Under the pieces are notes generated by a model. That model was not told where the DNA came from. It ran no database searches and was given only the letters and a program-made list of their open reading frames with translations. A program made the translations under genes and the position numbers. Below are positions 38,235 through 47,247 of a DNA stretch of 64,000 nucleotides, piece after piece; the stretch's first letter is position 1, and each line of letters opens with the position of its first letter. Source of the stretch: an uncultured delta proteobacterium (GTDB taxonomy: Bacteria > Myxococcota_A > UBA9160 > JAFDET01); NCBI GenBank assembly GCA_947259215.1, contig CAMYLJ010000011.1, positions 114,531 to 178,530 of the forward strand, read 5' to 3'.

Positions 38235-39416
38235 ATGGCCTTGCCCTTCCCCGTCTTCGACGCCGACAACCACTACTACGAAGCCGAGGACGCCTTCATC
38301 CGCCACATGCCGAAGCCGCTGCGCAAGCGCGCGGTGCAGTGGGCGGAGGTGAACGGGCGCAAGCGCCTCCTGGTAGCGGGACGCGTCAACAAGTTCATCC
38401 CGAACCCGACCTTCGATCCCGTCACGAAGCCCGGCGCCCTCGACGCCTTCTTCCGCGGCAAGAACACGAAGGGCCTCGACCCGGCGGCACTCTTCGGCGA
38501 GCTCGAGTCGATCCGCCCGGCCTACCGCGACCGCGACGCCCGGCTCGAGCTGATGGACGAGCAGGGCGTGGAACGGATCCTGCTCTTCCCGACCCAGGCG
38601 GTCGGGATCGAGCAGCCGCTGCGCCGCGACGCGGAGATCACCTGTGCCACGCTCCACGCCTTCAACGAGTGGCTCCTCGACGACTGGGGCTTCAACTACC
38701 GCGACCGCATCTACGCCGTCCCCCTGATCTCGCTGATGGACCCCGACCGCGCGGTGGAGGAGCTGGAGTGGTGCCTCGAGCGGAGCGCGGTGATGGTGCA
38801 CGTGCGCGCCGCGCCCGTCCCCGGGGCGGGGCGCAGCCGCTCGCTCGGCGACGCCAGCCACGATCCCTTCTGGGCACGAGTGTGCGAGGCCGGGATCCCG
38901 GTGGCCTTCCACGCCGGCGACCACGGCTACGGCCGCTACGCCGCCGACTGGGGCGAGAGCGGCCCCATGGAGGCCTTCCGCGCCAACCTCTTCGGCATGG
39001 TGACCCAGGCCGGCCGCGCCATCTTCGACAGCATGGCCGCGCTGGTCCTGCACGGCGTCTTCGAGCGCCACCCGGGCCTGCGGGTCTACAGCGTCGAGAA
39101 CGGCGCCGAGTGGGTGCCCTACCTCCTGGACAAGCTGAAGAAGGCCCACGGCCAGATGCCCCAGGTCTTCAAGGAAGACCCGGTGGAGACCTTCCGCCGC
39201 CACGTCTGGGTCTCGCCCTACTACGAGGACGACATCCGCGGCCTGGCCGACCGCATCGGGGTGGAGCGCGTGGTCTTCGGCTCGGACTTCCCGCACGCCG
39301 AGGGGCTGGCCGATCCCCTGTCGTTCGTGGACGACTTGGCCGGCTTCTCCGAGGCCGAGGTGCGCGAGGTCATGCGCGAGAACGCGCTGCGGCTGATCGC
39401 GCCGGAGCCGGCCTAG
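38235..39416 (+). CDS. Amidohydrolase-2 family metal-dependent hydrolase
   Basis: 393 residues from ATG 38235 with GGGAGG upstream. Metal-site motifs: DADNHYYE at the N-terminus (an Asp/His opening as in D-x-H), FHAGDHGYGRYAADWG for the central His, ENGAEWVPYLLDKL, and GSDFPHAEGLADP for the catalytic Asp. Members hydrolyse or decarboxylate ring or amide substrates; many mycobacterial and deltaproteobacterial homologues lie beside steroid or aromatic-ring catabolism genes. Its stop shares CTAG (39413-39416) with the convergent glnS. The palindromic operator upstream suggests control by a ligand-responsive repressor. Confidence 0.85.
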   Translation: MALPFPVFDADNHYYEAEDAFIRHMPKPLRKRAVQWAEVNGRKRLLVAGRVNKFIPNPTFDPVTKPGALDAFFRGKNTKGLDPAALFGELESIRPAYRDRDARLELMDEQGVERILLFPTQAVGIEQPLRRDAEITCATLHAFNEWLLDDWGFNYRDRIYAVPLISLMDPDRAVEELEWCLERSAVMVHVRAAPVPGAGRSRSLGDASHDPFWARVCEAGIPVAFHAGDHGYGRYAADWGESGPMEAFRANLFGMVTQAGRAIFDSMAALVLHGVFERHPGLRVYSVENGAEWVPYLLDKLKKAHGQMPQVFKEDPVETFRRHVWVSPYYEDDIRGLADRIGVERVVFGSDFPHAEGLADPLSFVDDLAGFSEAEVREVMRENALRLIAPEPA

Positions 39417-41098
39417 CCGCCCTTCTTCGCGATCTTCGCCCAGCTGTCACGCAGGGTGACGGTGCGGTTCACCAGCGGCCGCTCGGGCGTGCCGTCGGGA
39501 TCGAGGCAGAAGTAGCCGAGCCGCTCGAACTGGAAGGTGGTGCCGGGCTCGGCGGCGCCGATGCTCGGCTCTCCCCAGCCCTCCACGGTCTTGCGCGACT
39601 CCGGGTTCAGGTACTCGCTGAAGTCGCCCTCCTCGGCCAGGGGCTTCTCGACCGTGAAGAGCGGCTCGTACAGGCGCGTCGCCACGGGCAGGGCGTGGGA
39701 GGCCGACACCCAGTGCAGCGTCCCCTTCACCCGGCGCCCATCGGGCGCGTCGCCGCCGCGGGTGGCCGGGTCGTACGTGCAGCGCAGCTCCACAACGTTG
39801 CCGTCGGCGTCCTTCACCACCTCGCTGCAGGTGACGAGGTAGGCGTAGCGCAGCCGCACCTCGCGGCCGGGCGACATGCGGAAGTACTTGCGCGGCGGGT
39901 CCTCGCGGAAGTCGTCGCGCTCGATCCAGAGCTCGCGGGAGAAGGGCACGCGCCGGGTCCCGGCCGACGGGTCCTCCGGGTTGTTCACGCACTCCATCTC
40001 CTCGACCTGCCCTTCCGGGTAGTTCTCGATCACCACCCGGATCGGGTCGAGCACGGCCATCACGCGCGGCGCCACGCGGTTCAGCTCCTCGCGCACGCAG
40101 GCTTCGTAGCGGGAGAGCTCCACCAGGCTGTCGCCCACGCGGGTCGTCCCGATGGCGTCGCAGAAGCTGCGGATCGCCCGGGGCGGCACGCCGCGCCGGC
40201 GCTGGCCCGAGAGCGTGGGCATGCGGGGATCGTCCCAGCCGTCCACGTGGCCTTCGGAGACGAGCCTTGAGAGCACCCGCTTGCTCACCACCGTGTGGCT
40301 CAGGTTCAGGCGCGCGAACTCGATCTGCTGGGGATGGCACTCCCGTTCCAGGGAGTCGAGGACCCAGTCGTACAGGGGGCGATGGTCGACGAACTCCAGA
40401 CTGCACAAGGAGTGGGTGATGCCCTCGATCGAGTCCGACAGGCAGTGGGAGAAGTCGTACATCGGGTAGACAGACCAGGCGTCGCCCTGGCGATGGTGGG
40501 TCGCCTTGACGATCCGGTAGATCACGGGATCGCGGTTGGGGAGCACGGGAGAGGCCATGTCGATCTTCGCCCGCAGCACCCGCGCTCCCGGCTCGAACTC
40601 GCCGGCCTTCATGCGCCGGAAGAGATCCAGGTTCTCCTCCACGGAGCGGCCCCGGTAGGGGCTCTCCTGACCGGACTCGGTCAGGGTCCCGCGCCGTGCC
40701 TCGATCTCCTCGGAGGAGAGGTCGCAGACGAAGGCCTTGTCCCGGCGGATCAGCTCCTCCGCGCAGGCGTAGAGCTCGTCGAAGTAGTCCGACGTGAAGA
40801 AGAGGTTCTCGCCCCAGTCGAAGCCCAGCCAGCGGATGTCGCGCTGGATGGCGTCCACGAACTCCTGGCTCTCGGCGGCGGGGTTGGTGTCGTCGAAGCG
40901 CAGGTGGTAGACGCCGCCGTACTGGTCGGCGATCCCGTAGTTGATGCAGATCGCCTTGGCGTGGCCGATGTGGGGGTAGCCGTTGGGATGGGGCGGAAAG
41001 CGCGTCACCACGCGGGAGACCTTCCCCGAGGCCAGGTCGGCCTCGACGATCGCCCGGATGAAGTCCCTCGGGGCCGCGTCTTTTTCGGGTGCACTCAC
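39413..41098 (-). CDS. glnS: Glutaminyl-tRNA synthetase
   Basis: 561 residues from GTG 41098, close to the usual length; an upstream ATG (41152) would add 18 unlikely residues. Class I synthetase: PPHPNGYPHIGHAKAICINYGIAD with HIGH, FDDTNPAAESQEFVD, a GlnRS-type acceptor-binding region (SHTVVSKRVLSRL contains the KMSKS-like VSKR), and the C-terminal anticodon-binding beta barrels (PLYDWVLDSLEREC to VEKPLAEEGDFSEYLNPESR). It charges tRNA-Gln directly, so this organism probably does not rely on the GatCAB transamidation route alone for Gln-tRNA. Confidence 0.96.
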   Translation of the reverse strand: MSAPEKDAAPRDFIRAIVEADLASGKVSRVVTRFPPHPNGYPHIGHAKAICINYGIADQYGGVYHLRFDDTNPAAESQEFVDAIQRDIRWLGFDWGENLFFTSDYFDELYACAEELIRRDKAFVCDLSSEEIEARRGTLTESGQESPYRGRSVEENLDLFRRMKAGEFEPGARVLRAKIDMASPVLPNRDPVIYRIVKATHHRQGDAWSVYPMYDFSHCLSDSIEGITHSLCSLEFVDHRPLYDWVLDSLERECHPQQIEFARLNLSHTVVSKRVLSRLVSEGHVDGWDDPRMPTLSGQRRRGVPPRAIRSFCDAIGTTRVGDSLVELSRYEACVREELNRVAPRVMAVLDPIRVVIENYPEGQVEEMECVNNPEDPSAGTRRVPFSRELWIERDDFREDPPRKYFRMSPGREVRLRYAYLVTCSEVVKDADGNVVELRCTYDPATRGGDAPDGRRVKGTLHWVSASHALPVATRLYEPLFTVEKPLAEEGDFSEYLNPESRKTVEGWGEPSIGAAEPGTTFQFERLGYFCLDPDGTPERPLVNRTVTLRDSWAKIAKKGG

Positions 41099-41123
41099 GG
41101 GAGAAGCCTCGCTCGGACCGGAG

Positions 41124-41129
41124 TATAAT
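41124..41129 (+). promoter_or_regulatory. Consensus -10 TATAAT
   Basis: A perfect TATAAT 34 bases before the ATG at 41164, followed by CGGAGG. A clear -35 is not visible. It is the only full sigma-70 consensus -10 noted in front of a gene here. Confidence 0.6.
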
Positions 41130-41163
41130 GCTTCCGCAGAAACCGGGAGCACGGAGGACCGTC

Positions 41164-42207
41164 ATGGCCACCAAGGACCGCTACGCAGTGCCGATCGAGG
41201 AGGACGCCTGGGCCGTCCCCGGGAGCTTCGACACCAACTTCCGCTGGGAGTACCAGGATGGGACGGACTCGCTTCTGAACCTCTACTCCAAGGGCAAGAC
41301 CCTCCAGTGGGACGCGGAGCGCCGGATCGACTGGTCCGTGGACCTGGACCCGGAGAACCCGGAGGGATTGCCCGACGAGGCCGTCGCCATCCACGGCTCC
41401 GACATCTGGAACCGCATGACGGACCAGGAGAAGGCCGCCGCCCGCCGCCACACCCAGGCCTGGCAGCTCTCCCAGTTCCTGCACGGCGAGCAGGGTGCGC
41501 TGATCTGCTCGGCCAAGATCGTGCAGCAGGTTCCCCGGGTGGACGCCAAGTACTACGCCGCCACCCAGGTGGCCGACGAGGCCCGGCACGTGGAGGCCTA
41601 CGCCCGGCTCCTGCACGACAAGTTCGAGCTGGCCTACCCCATCAACCCGCAGCTGAAGAGCCTGCTCCAGGACGTGCTCTCGGACTCGCGCTGGGACATG
41701 ACCTACCTGGGCATGCAGGTCCTGATCGAGGGGCTGGCCCTGGCGGCCTTCCAGCAGATCCGGGACACGGCCACCAACACCCTGGCCGCCCAGGTGAACG
41801 CCTACGTGATGCAGGACGAGGCGCGCCACGTGGCCTTCGGGCGCATCGCGCTGCGCGAGTACTACCCCGAGCTCACGGAGAAGGAGCGCGACGAGCGCGA
41901 GGAGTTCGCGGTGGAGGCCTGCTACCTGATGCGTGATCGCTTCCTGGCCGAGGAGGTCTGGGAGGCGCTCGGGCTGCCGGTCGAGGCCTGCCTGGGCTAC
42001 GTGGAGGAGTCGCAGAACATGCGCGAGTTCCGCTCGCGCCTCTTCAGCCGCATCGTCCCCACCATCAAGGACATCGGCCTCTGGGGTCCGCGCATCCGCC
42101 GCGCCTACGCCAACATGGGCATCCTCGGCTACGCCGACGCGGACGTGGAGGCGCTGATGAAGGAAGACGAGCGCGTGGCCCAGGAGTTCGACGCTCGCAA
42201 CGCCTGA
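41164..42207 (+). CDS. Ferritin-like diiron protein (R2/AurF-like)
   Basis: 347 residues from ATG 41164. A four-helix bundle carries two E-x-x-H sites: LHGEQGAL, VADEARHVEAYARL, then VLIEGLALAAFQ and MQDEARHVAFGR. This gives the pattern E...ExxH...E...ExxH of diiron oxygenases (AurF-like N-oxygenases, R2-like oxidases). A tyrosyl-radical Tyr as in RNR R2 is not evident. It probably oxidises a small substrate with O2. A larA-like gene starts eight bases after its stop, suggesting one operon with larA and pyk. Confidence 0.82.
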   Translation: MATKDRYAVPIEEDAWAVPGSFDTNFRWEYQDGTDSLLNLYSKGKTLQWDAERRIDWSVDLDPENPEGLPDEAVAIHGSDIWNRMTDQEKAAARRHTQAWQLSQFLHGEQGALICSAKIVQQVPRVDAKYYAATQVADEARHVEAYARLLHDKFELAYPINPQLKSLLQDVLSDSRWDMTYLGMQVLIEGLALAAFQQIRDTATNTLAAQVNAYVMQDEARHVAFGRIALREYYPELTEKERDEREEFAVEACYLMRDRFLAEEVWEALGLPVEACLGYVEESQNMREFRSRLFSRIVPTIKDIGLWGPRIRRAYANMGILGYADADVEALMKEDERVAQEFDARNA

Positions 42208-42214
42208 GGCGCGC

Positions 42215-43528
42215 ATGCGCGTGAGCCTGGACTACGGCCCCGGGCAGCTCGCGATCGAGCTGCCCGACGAGCGCCCGCTGGACGTGCTGGAGAAGGCGGC
42301 CGTGCCGGCGCTGGCCGACCCGAACGCCGCGCTGCGGGCCGCCCTGGCCGCGCCCATCGGCACTCCGCCCCTGCGCGAGCTGGCCCGCGGCCGCCGCGAT
42401 GCAGTGATCGTGGTGTCGGACGGGACGCGCCCGGTCCCGAACCGGCTGCTGCTCCCCGGGCTGCTCGACGCCCTGGCCGAAGGCGGCCTGTCGGCCGAGG
42501 CGGTGACCGTGCTGGTCGCCACCGGGCTGCACCGGCTGGCCACGCCGGAGGAGCTGGACGCCCTCCTCGGCGCGGAGCTGGCGCGCAGCCTCCGCATCGA
42601 GCAGCACGACGCGCGGGACCGCGACGCCCACGTGCATCTCGGCACCAGCCCGGCCGGCATTCCGATCTGGATCGACCGTCGCTACCTCGACGCGGACCTG
42701 CGCATCCTGACGGGCCTGGTCGAGCCGCACCTGATGGCCGGCTACTCCGGCGGCCGCAAGGCTGTCTGCCCGGGCCTGGCGGCGGTGGACACGATCCGGG
42801 TCGCCCACGGCCCCGCCCTGCTGGAGGCGCGGGTCGGCGCCGGCATCGTGGACGGGAACCCGCTGCACCGGGATCTGGTGGCCATCGCGCGCCAGGCGGG
42901 CGTCGACTTCATCGCCAACGTGGCGCTCGACCGGGAGCGCCGGGTGTCGGGCGTCTTCTGCGGGGACCTGGAGGCGGCCCATGCGGAGGCCATGGGCTTG
43001 GTCGCCGACGAGTGCGGGGTCTCGCTCAACGAGCCGGCAGAGCTGGTGGTCACCTCCGGCGGCGGCGAGCCCCTGGACGCGACCTTCTACCAGGCCATCA
43101 AGGGTGTGGTGGCGGCCGCCGCCCTGGTCCGGCCCGGCGGCACGATCCTGCTCTGCGCAGCGCTGCGAGAAGGGATTGGGAGCGCTTCCTTCCAGGGCTT
43201 GCTGGAGGCGGCGACCGACCCGCAGGCCTTCGAGCGGCGTCTCGCCGACCCGGAGTTCTTCGCGGTGGATCAGTGGATGGTCCAGCACCTGTGCCAGGCG
43301 CACCGCCGTGCGCGCGTGCTGCTCTACACCGACGGGCTCCCCGAAGCGCGCGCCGGCGAGCTGCTGGTGGAACCGGTGGCGAGCCCCGAGGACGGCGTGC
43401 GCCGCGCCCTGGCGGGCGCGTCCCGCGACGCACGCGTCGCGGTCCTGCCCCAGGGCCCGTACCTGCTCACCAGCGTAGGCGGACGCCCGCAACCCCTGGG
43501 ACGCGGGAGCGCTACCCTGGCTCCATGA
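42215..43528 (+). CDS. larA: LarA-like nickel-dependent 2-hydroxyacid racemase/epimerase
   Basis: 437 residues. N-terminal half: VSDGTRPVPNRLLLP binds the cofactor, and VATGLHRLATPEE has the first catalytic His. Second half: GLVEPHLMAGYSGGRKAVCPGLA brings the second His and the Lys that anchors the NPN (nickel-pincer) cofactor. Members epimerise lactate or other alpha-hydroxy acids. LarBCE, needed to build the pincer cofactor, is not in the window. Its stop overlaps pyk's start (ATGA), so hydroxyacid epimerisation and pyruvate formation may be linked. Confidence 0.8.
   Translation: MRVSLDYGPGQLAIELPDERPLDVLEKAAVPALADPNAALRAALAAPIGTPPLRELARGRRDAVIVVSDGTRPVPNRLLLPGLLDALAEGGLSAEAVTVLVATGLHRLATPEELDALLGAELARSLRIEQHDARDRDAHVHLGTSPAGIPIWIDRRYLDADLRILTGLVEPHLMAGYSGGRKAVCPGLAAVDTIRVAHGPALLEARVGAGIVDGNPLHRDLVAIARQAGVDFIANVALDRERRVSGVFCGDLEAAHAEAMGLVADECGVSLNEPAELVVTSGGGEPLDATFYQAIKGVVAAAALVRPGGTILLCAALREGIGSASFQGLLEAATDPQAFERRLADPEFFAVDQWMVQHLCQAHRRARVLLYTDGLPEARAGELLVEPVASPEDGVRRALAGASRDARVAVLPQGPYLLTSVGGRPQPLGRGSATLAP
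43513..43518 (+). promoter_or_regulatory. -10-like TACCCT, leaderless spacing for pyk
   Basis: TACCCT ends six bases before the ATG of pyk at 43525, with no RBS between. It lies inside the larA-like coding region, so it would be an internal promoter. Confidence 0.3.
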
Positions 43529-44964
43529 GCCGCAGGAGCGTCCGCAAGACCAAGATCGTCGCCACCATCGGCCCCGCCTGCGACGACGTCGAGACGCTGA
43601 AGCAGATGATCGAAGCGGGCATGAACGTGGCCCGCCTGAACTTCTCCCACGAGACCCACGCCGAGCACAAGCGGCGCCTCGACCTGATCCGCCAGGCCGC
43701 CCGCGAGAGCGAGACCGCGGTCGCCACCATGCTGGACACCAAGGGCGCCGAGGTGCGGACCGGCTCCGTCGAGAACGGGCTGGTGGAGCTGATACCGGGC
43801 AGCGAGTTCACCCTCTACCCCGAGGCCGACCGCCTGGGCGACGCCGCCGGCGCGTCCATCTCCTACCCCGGCCTGGTGCGTCAGGTGAGCCCCCACGACG
43901 CGATCCTGATCGACGACGGCAAGCTCGAGCTGGAAGTCGAGGCGGTGGAGGTGGACTCGATCCGCTGCCGCGTGATGCGCGGCGGCGAGCTCTCCAACCA
44001 CAAGGGCGTGAACGTGCCGGGGATCGCGCTGCTGCTCGACGCCATGAGCGACGCCAACCGCGCGGACCTGGAGTTCGCGGTGGAGCACGACATCGACTAC
44101 ATCGCGGCCTCGTTCATGTGCCGCGCGGGCGACGTGCTGGAGATCCGGCGCTTCCTGGAGGAGCAGGGCTCGTCGATCCCGATCATCGCGAAGATCGAGA
44201 ACGCCGAGGGGCTCGACAACCTGGAGGCCATCGTGGCCGCGGCGGACGGCGCCATGGTGGCCCGCGGCGACCTGGGAGTGGAGCTCCCGCCCCAGGAGGT
44301 GCCGGTGGTGCAGAAGCGGATCATCCGCACCACGGTGGGCTCGGGCAAGCCGGTCATCACCGCCACCCAGATGCTCGACTCCATGGAGCGCAACCCGCGG
44401 CCCACCCGGGCGGAGGCCAGCGACGTGGCCAACGCCATCCTCGACGGCAGCTCGGCGGTGATGCTCTCCGGCGAGACCGCGCGCGGCCGCTACCCGTTGG
44501 AAGCGGTCCGCACCATGAGCGACCTGGCCCGGCATGCCGAGGCCTCCCTGCGCGAGTACGGCTACCTGCAGCAGATCGACCCGCATCCGACCGCCGCCGT
44601 CACCGAGGCCATCAGCCAGGCCGCCATCACCATGGCGGGGCACCTGCGCGCGGCAGCCATCCTGACGTTGACCGAGAGCGGGTTCACCTCGCGCGCCATC
44701 TCGAAGTACCGGCCCGAGTGTCCGATCCTCGCGGTCACCCGCTCCAACGACGTGGTGCGCCGGCTGTGCATGAACTGGGGCGTGACGGCGACGCTCTACG
44801 AGGGCACGGGCGGGGACGAGAAGCGCCTGGCCTTCGGCATCGGCTGGGCCCGGGATCGCGGGATGGTGGAGCCCGGCGACCTGGTGGTGGCCACCGCGGG
44901 CATCTCCAGCGAGACCGGCACCACCAACATGGTGAGTCTCGTGACCGTCGCCGAGCCCGACTGA
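43525..44964 (+). CDS. pyk: Pyruvate kinase
   Basis: 479 residues, the normal length. KIVATIGPACDD at the N-terminus, the A-domain barrel motif GMNVARLNFSHETHAEH, IPIIAKIENAEGLDNLE with the catalytic Lys and Glu, MVARGDLGVELPP for Mg and substrate, and the C-terminal regulatory domain to the end. It converts phosphoenolpyruvate and ADP to pyruvate and ATP in the cytosol. It overlaps larA by four bases. Its TGA abuts the TCA (minus-strand stop) of the membrane protein gene in the palindrome TGATCA. Confidence 0.97.
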   Translation: MSRRSVRKTKIVATIGPACDDVETLKQMIEAGMNVARLNFSHETHAEHKRRLDLIRQAARESETAVATMLDTKGAEVRTGSVENGLVELIPGSEFTLYPEADRLGDAAGASISYPGLVRQVSPHDAILIDDGKLELEVEAVEVDSIRCRVMRGGELSNHKGVNVPGIALLLDAMSDANRADLEFAVEHDIDYIAASFMCRAGDVLEIRRFLEEQGSSIPIIAKIENAEGLDNLEAIVAAADGAMVARGDLGVELPPQEVPVVQKRIIRTTVGSGKPVITATQMLDSMERNPRPTRAEASDVANAILDGSSAVMLSGETARGRYPLEAVRTMSDLARHAEASLREYGYLQQIDPHPTAAVTEAISQAAITMAGHLRAAAILTLTESGFTSRAISKYRPECPILAVTRSNDVVRRLCMNWGVTATLYEGTGGDEKRLAFGIGWARDRGMVEPGDLVVATAGISSETGTTNMVSLVTVAEPD

Positions 44965-45984
44965 TCAGCCGAGGGCGCGCTCGAGCAGCCGCTCCACCAG
45001 GGCGGCGCCCACCCAGGAGCCGGCACCGATCGCCACGTAGAGTCCGAAGCGCAGCCAGGTGGCCACGTCGAACGGCCACTCCTGCACCGACTCCACCAGG
45101 CCATGGTAGGCCACCAGGTTGGCCAGTCGGGGACCGGGCTCGCCGTCGGAGGCGAGGCCGAGCTCGCGCTCCGCCATGATGGCCGTGCGCAGCCGCTCCA
45201 GCTCGGCCCGCTTGGCCGCGCGAATCCGGCGGTGGACGCCACGCACGGGGAGGACCAGGGCGCCGATCGAGATCACGAGCAGGGGACTCAGCCCCAGCCA
45301 GTTGAGGGGGTGCGTCGGCTCGGGGGCGACGAAGAAGAGCGCCATGGCGGCGAACCACACGGCCCACACCAGGACGATCTGGAGGCCCCAGCCCACCAGC
45401 GGCGCCAGGGGACGCAGGTCCAGCAGCTCGATGCGGATGCGCTGCCCACCGAGGCGGGAGAGCACGCGCGCCACGTGGAGGTGGGCGAAGATCGCCCGAA
45501 AGAGCAGCCAGCCGAGCAGGCCGAGCCACGCGAAGCCGCCCAGCCGATACGGCCCCCAGCCGCCAACGTCGGTGACGCTCCCCAGGGTCACCAGAATGAT
45601 CGCGCCCAGGGCGCCGGCTGCGCGCAGGGCCGCCGGGCGCGCGTCCACGAGGGCACCCATGGCCGCTCGGTGGTCCTCCTCGCCTCCGACGAGATTCGGC
45701 CGCAGCTCGTCCAGGCAGCGCGCTCCGGTGCGATAGCCGACGCCGACCAGGGTGATCGTGTAGCCGAGCACGAGGGAGCGGACCGTCGTCTCGAGCCAGG
45801 AGTCCTCGCCCCAGAAGGTGATCTGGACGGACGCGCCGCCCATCGCCACCACGATGGCGAGCCAGAGCAAGAAGTACCCCGCGCCGAAGGCCACGCCGAT
45901 CACGGCCAACCGAGCGGGCTCGCCGCGCCCGAAACGGACGCTCCAGGGAGCGCCGGAGGGGTGCGCGGTGCTTGCCTCGCTCAT
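44965..45984 (-). CDS. Multi-pass membrane protein, unknown
   Basis: 339 residues with about six membrane helices (for example LAVIGVAFGAGYFLLWLAIVV, ALGAIILVTLGSV, LLGWLLFRAIFAH). The hydrophilic part RAAKRAELERLRTAIMAERELG suggests a coiled coil. The C-terminal helix pairs with YVAIGAGSWVGAALVERLL. No channel, transporter or enzyme motif was recognised. It sits on the minus strand, 28 bases beyond the stop of the ABC permease genes, and could be the last gene of that operon. Confidence 0.7.
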   Translation of the reverse strand: MSEASTAHPSGAPWSVRFGRGEPARLAVIGVAFGAGYFLLWLAIVVAMGGASVQITFWGEDSWLETTVRSLVLGYTITLVGVGYRTGARCLDELRPNLVGGEEDHRAAMGALVDARPAALRAAGALGAIILVTLGSVTDVGGWGPYRLGGFAWLGLLGWLLFRAIFAHLHVARVLSRLGGQRIRIELLDLRPLAPLVGWGLQIVLVWAVWFAAMALFFVAPEPTHPLNWLGLSPLLVISIGALVLPVRGVHRRIRAAKRAELERLRTAIMAERELGLASDGEPGPRLANLVAYHGLVESVQEWPFDVATWLRFGLYVAIGAGSWVGAALVERLLERALG

Positions 45985-46011
45985 GGGCGCAGGATACCCC
46001 CGACGCCCACG

Positions 46012-47244
46012 CTAGAGCGAGCGCAGGGAGATCGCCGGCTCGATCCGCGAGGCGCGCCGCGCGGGCCAGACGCCCGACGCGATCCCCACCCCGACCAGCA
46101 CCGCCGCCAGCACCACGGCCGTACCCGGCTCGAGGTAGGGGCGCGGCGCCAGGGTCGCGTCGGGCACGACCGAGGCCAGCCACTGCACGAACGCCCAGCC
46201 GAGCACGCCGCCGACGAGCCCCGCCACGGACGTCATCGCCACCGCCTCGGCCAGGAACTGCAGGAAGATCGCCCGCTGTGACGCACCGAGTGCCTTCAAC
46301 AGTCCCACCTCCCGGGTGCGCTCGCCCACCACCACCAGCATGATGTTCATGACCCCGATCGCCCCCACCAGCAGAGTGACGAGGCCCGCCGAGGTGAGGA
46401 AGATCTCGAGCCCGAGGCCCAGTGCGTCGATCACCTGCGCTGCCTCCCGCACGCTCACGAAGCTGAGCGCGCGATCGTCCTCGGGCACGAAGCCGTGGCG
46501 CAGCCCGAGCAGCTCGCGCACGTCGTCCTGGGCGGCGAAGGTGCCCTCCCGGGTGGTGGGGGCGAAGACCATGGCTCCGATCGAGTCGTCGTGGGTGAAA
46601 CGGCGCTGGGCTGTGGTGATCGGGATCAGGGAGAGCTCGTCGTCCCGGGGGCCCAGGTTGACGATCTGATCGCCCTTCTCGCGACCCACGCCCACCACGC
46701 GGAAGGGCACGCCTTCGATGTGGACCCTCCTGCCTACCGCCTCCCGCTCGCCGAACATCCGCTCCGCCGCGACGGCTCCCAGGTAGACCACGCGCGCGCT
46801 GCTCTCCACGTCCGCCTGAGAGAGGAAGCGGCCCTGCGCCACCTCCAGGCTGCGGATCGAGGCGGACTCGGGCGACATGCCGTAGGTCCAGAGCAGCTTC
46901 GTCGTGCGCCCGCTGCGGTGGATGCGGGCGCCCACCATGAGTTGGGGCGCCGCGTGCTCCACCCGCAGGAGCGCCGCCACGTGAGCCGGATCCTCGTTCT
47001 CCAGCTCGACGCGGCGCGCGTTGCGCTCCCCCACCCGGTCCTTCACCACGATGCCCGGGAACATCCACACCACCCGCGGCCCGACCTTGTCGATCTGGGC
47101 CTTGAAGTGACGTTCGTAGCCGTCGTTGTAGGCGGTGAGCACGGTCAGCATGGCCGTGCCCCACACGATCCCCATGGAGGTCAGGGTGAAGCGGGTCGCG
47201 TGGGCGCGCAGGCTGCGGGCGGTGCGGAGCAGGAGGTCCAGCAT
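46012..47244 (-). CDS. MacB-like ABC transporter permease 2
   Basis: 410 residues with the MacB_PCD plus FtsX layout: an N-terminal helix (HATRFTLTSMGIVWGTAMLTVLTA), a periplasmic domain of about 220 residues (including QIVNLGPRDDELSLIPI), then three helices with TLLVGAIGVMNIMLVVVGERTREVGLLKALGA, the FtsX signature, and the ending GIASGVWPARRASRIEPAISLRSL. It follows the first permease gene (stop 47248) by three bases. It probably pairs with the adjacent permease and the ATPase to move a substrate (lipoprotein, peptide or lipid) out of the inner membrane. Confidence 0.9.
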   Translation of the reverse strand: MLDLLLRTARSLRAHATRFTLTSMGIVWGTAMLTVLTAYNDGYERHFKAQIDKVGPRVVWMFPGIVVKDRVGERNARRVELENEDPAHVAALLRVEHAAPQLMVGARIHRSGRTTKLLWTYGMSPESASIRSLEVAQGRFLSQADVESSARVVYLGAVAAERMFGEREAVGRRVHIEGVPFRVVGVGREKGDQIVNLGPRDDELSLIPITTAQRRFTHDDSIGAMVFAPTTREGTFAAQDDVRELLGLRHGFVPEDDRALSFVSVREAAQVIDALGLGLEIFLTSAGLVTLLVGAIGVMNIMLVVVGERTREVGLLKALGASQRAIFLQFLAEAVAMTSVAGLVGGVLGWAFVQWLASVVPDATLAPRPYLEPGTAVVLAAVLVGVGIASGVWPARRASRIEPAISLRSL

Positions 47245-47247
47245 CGG

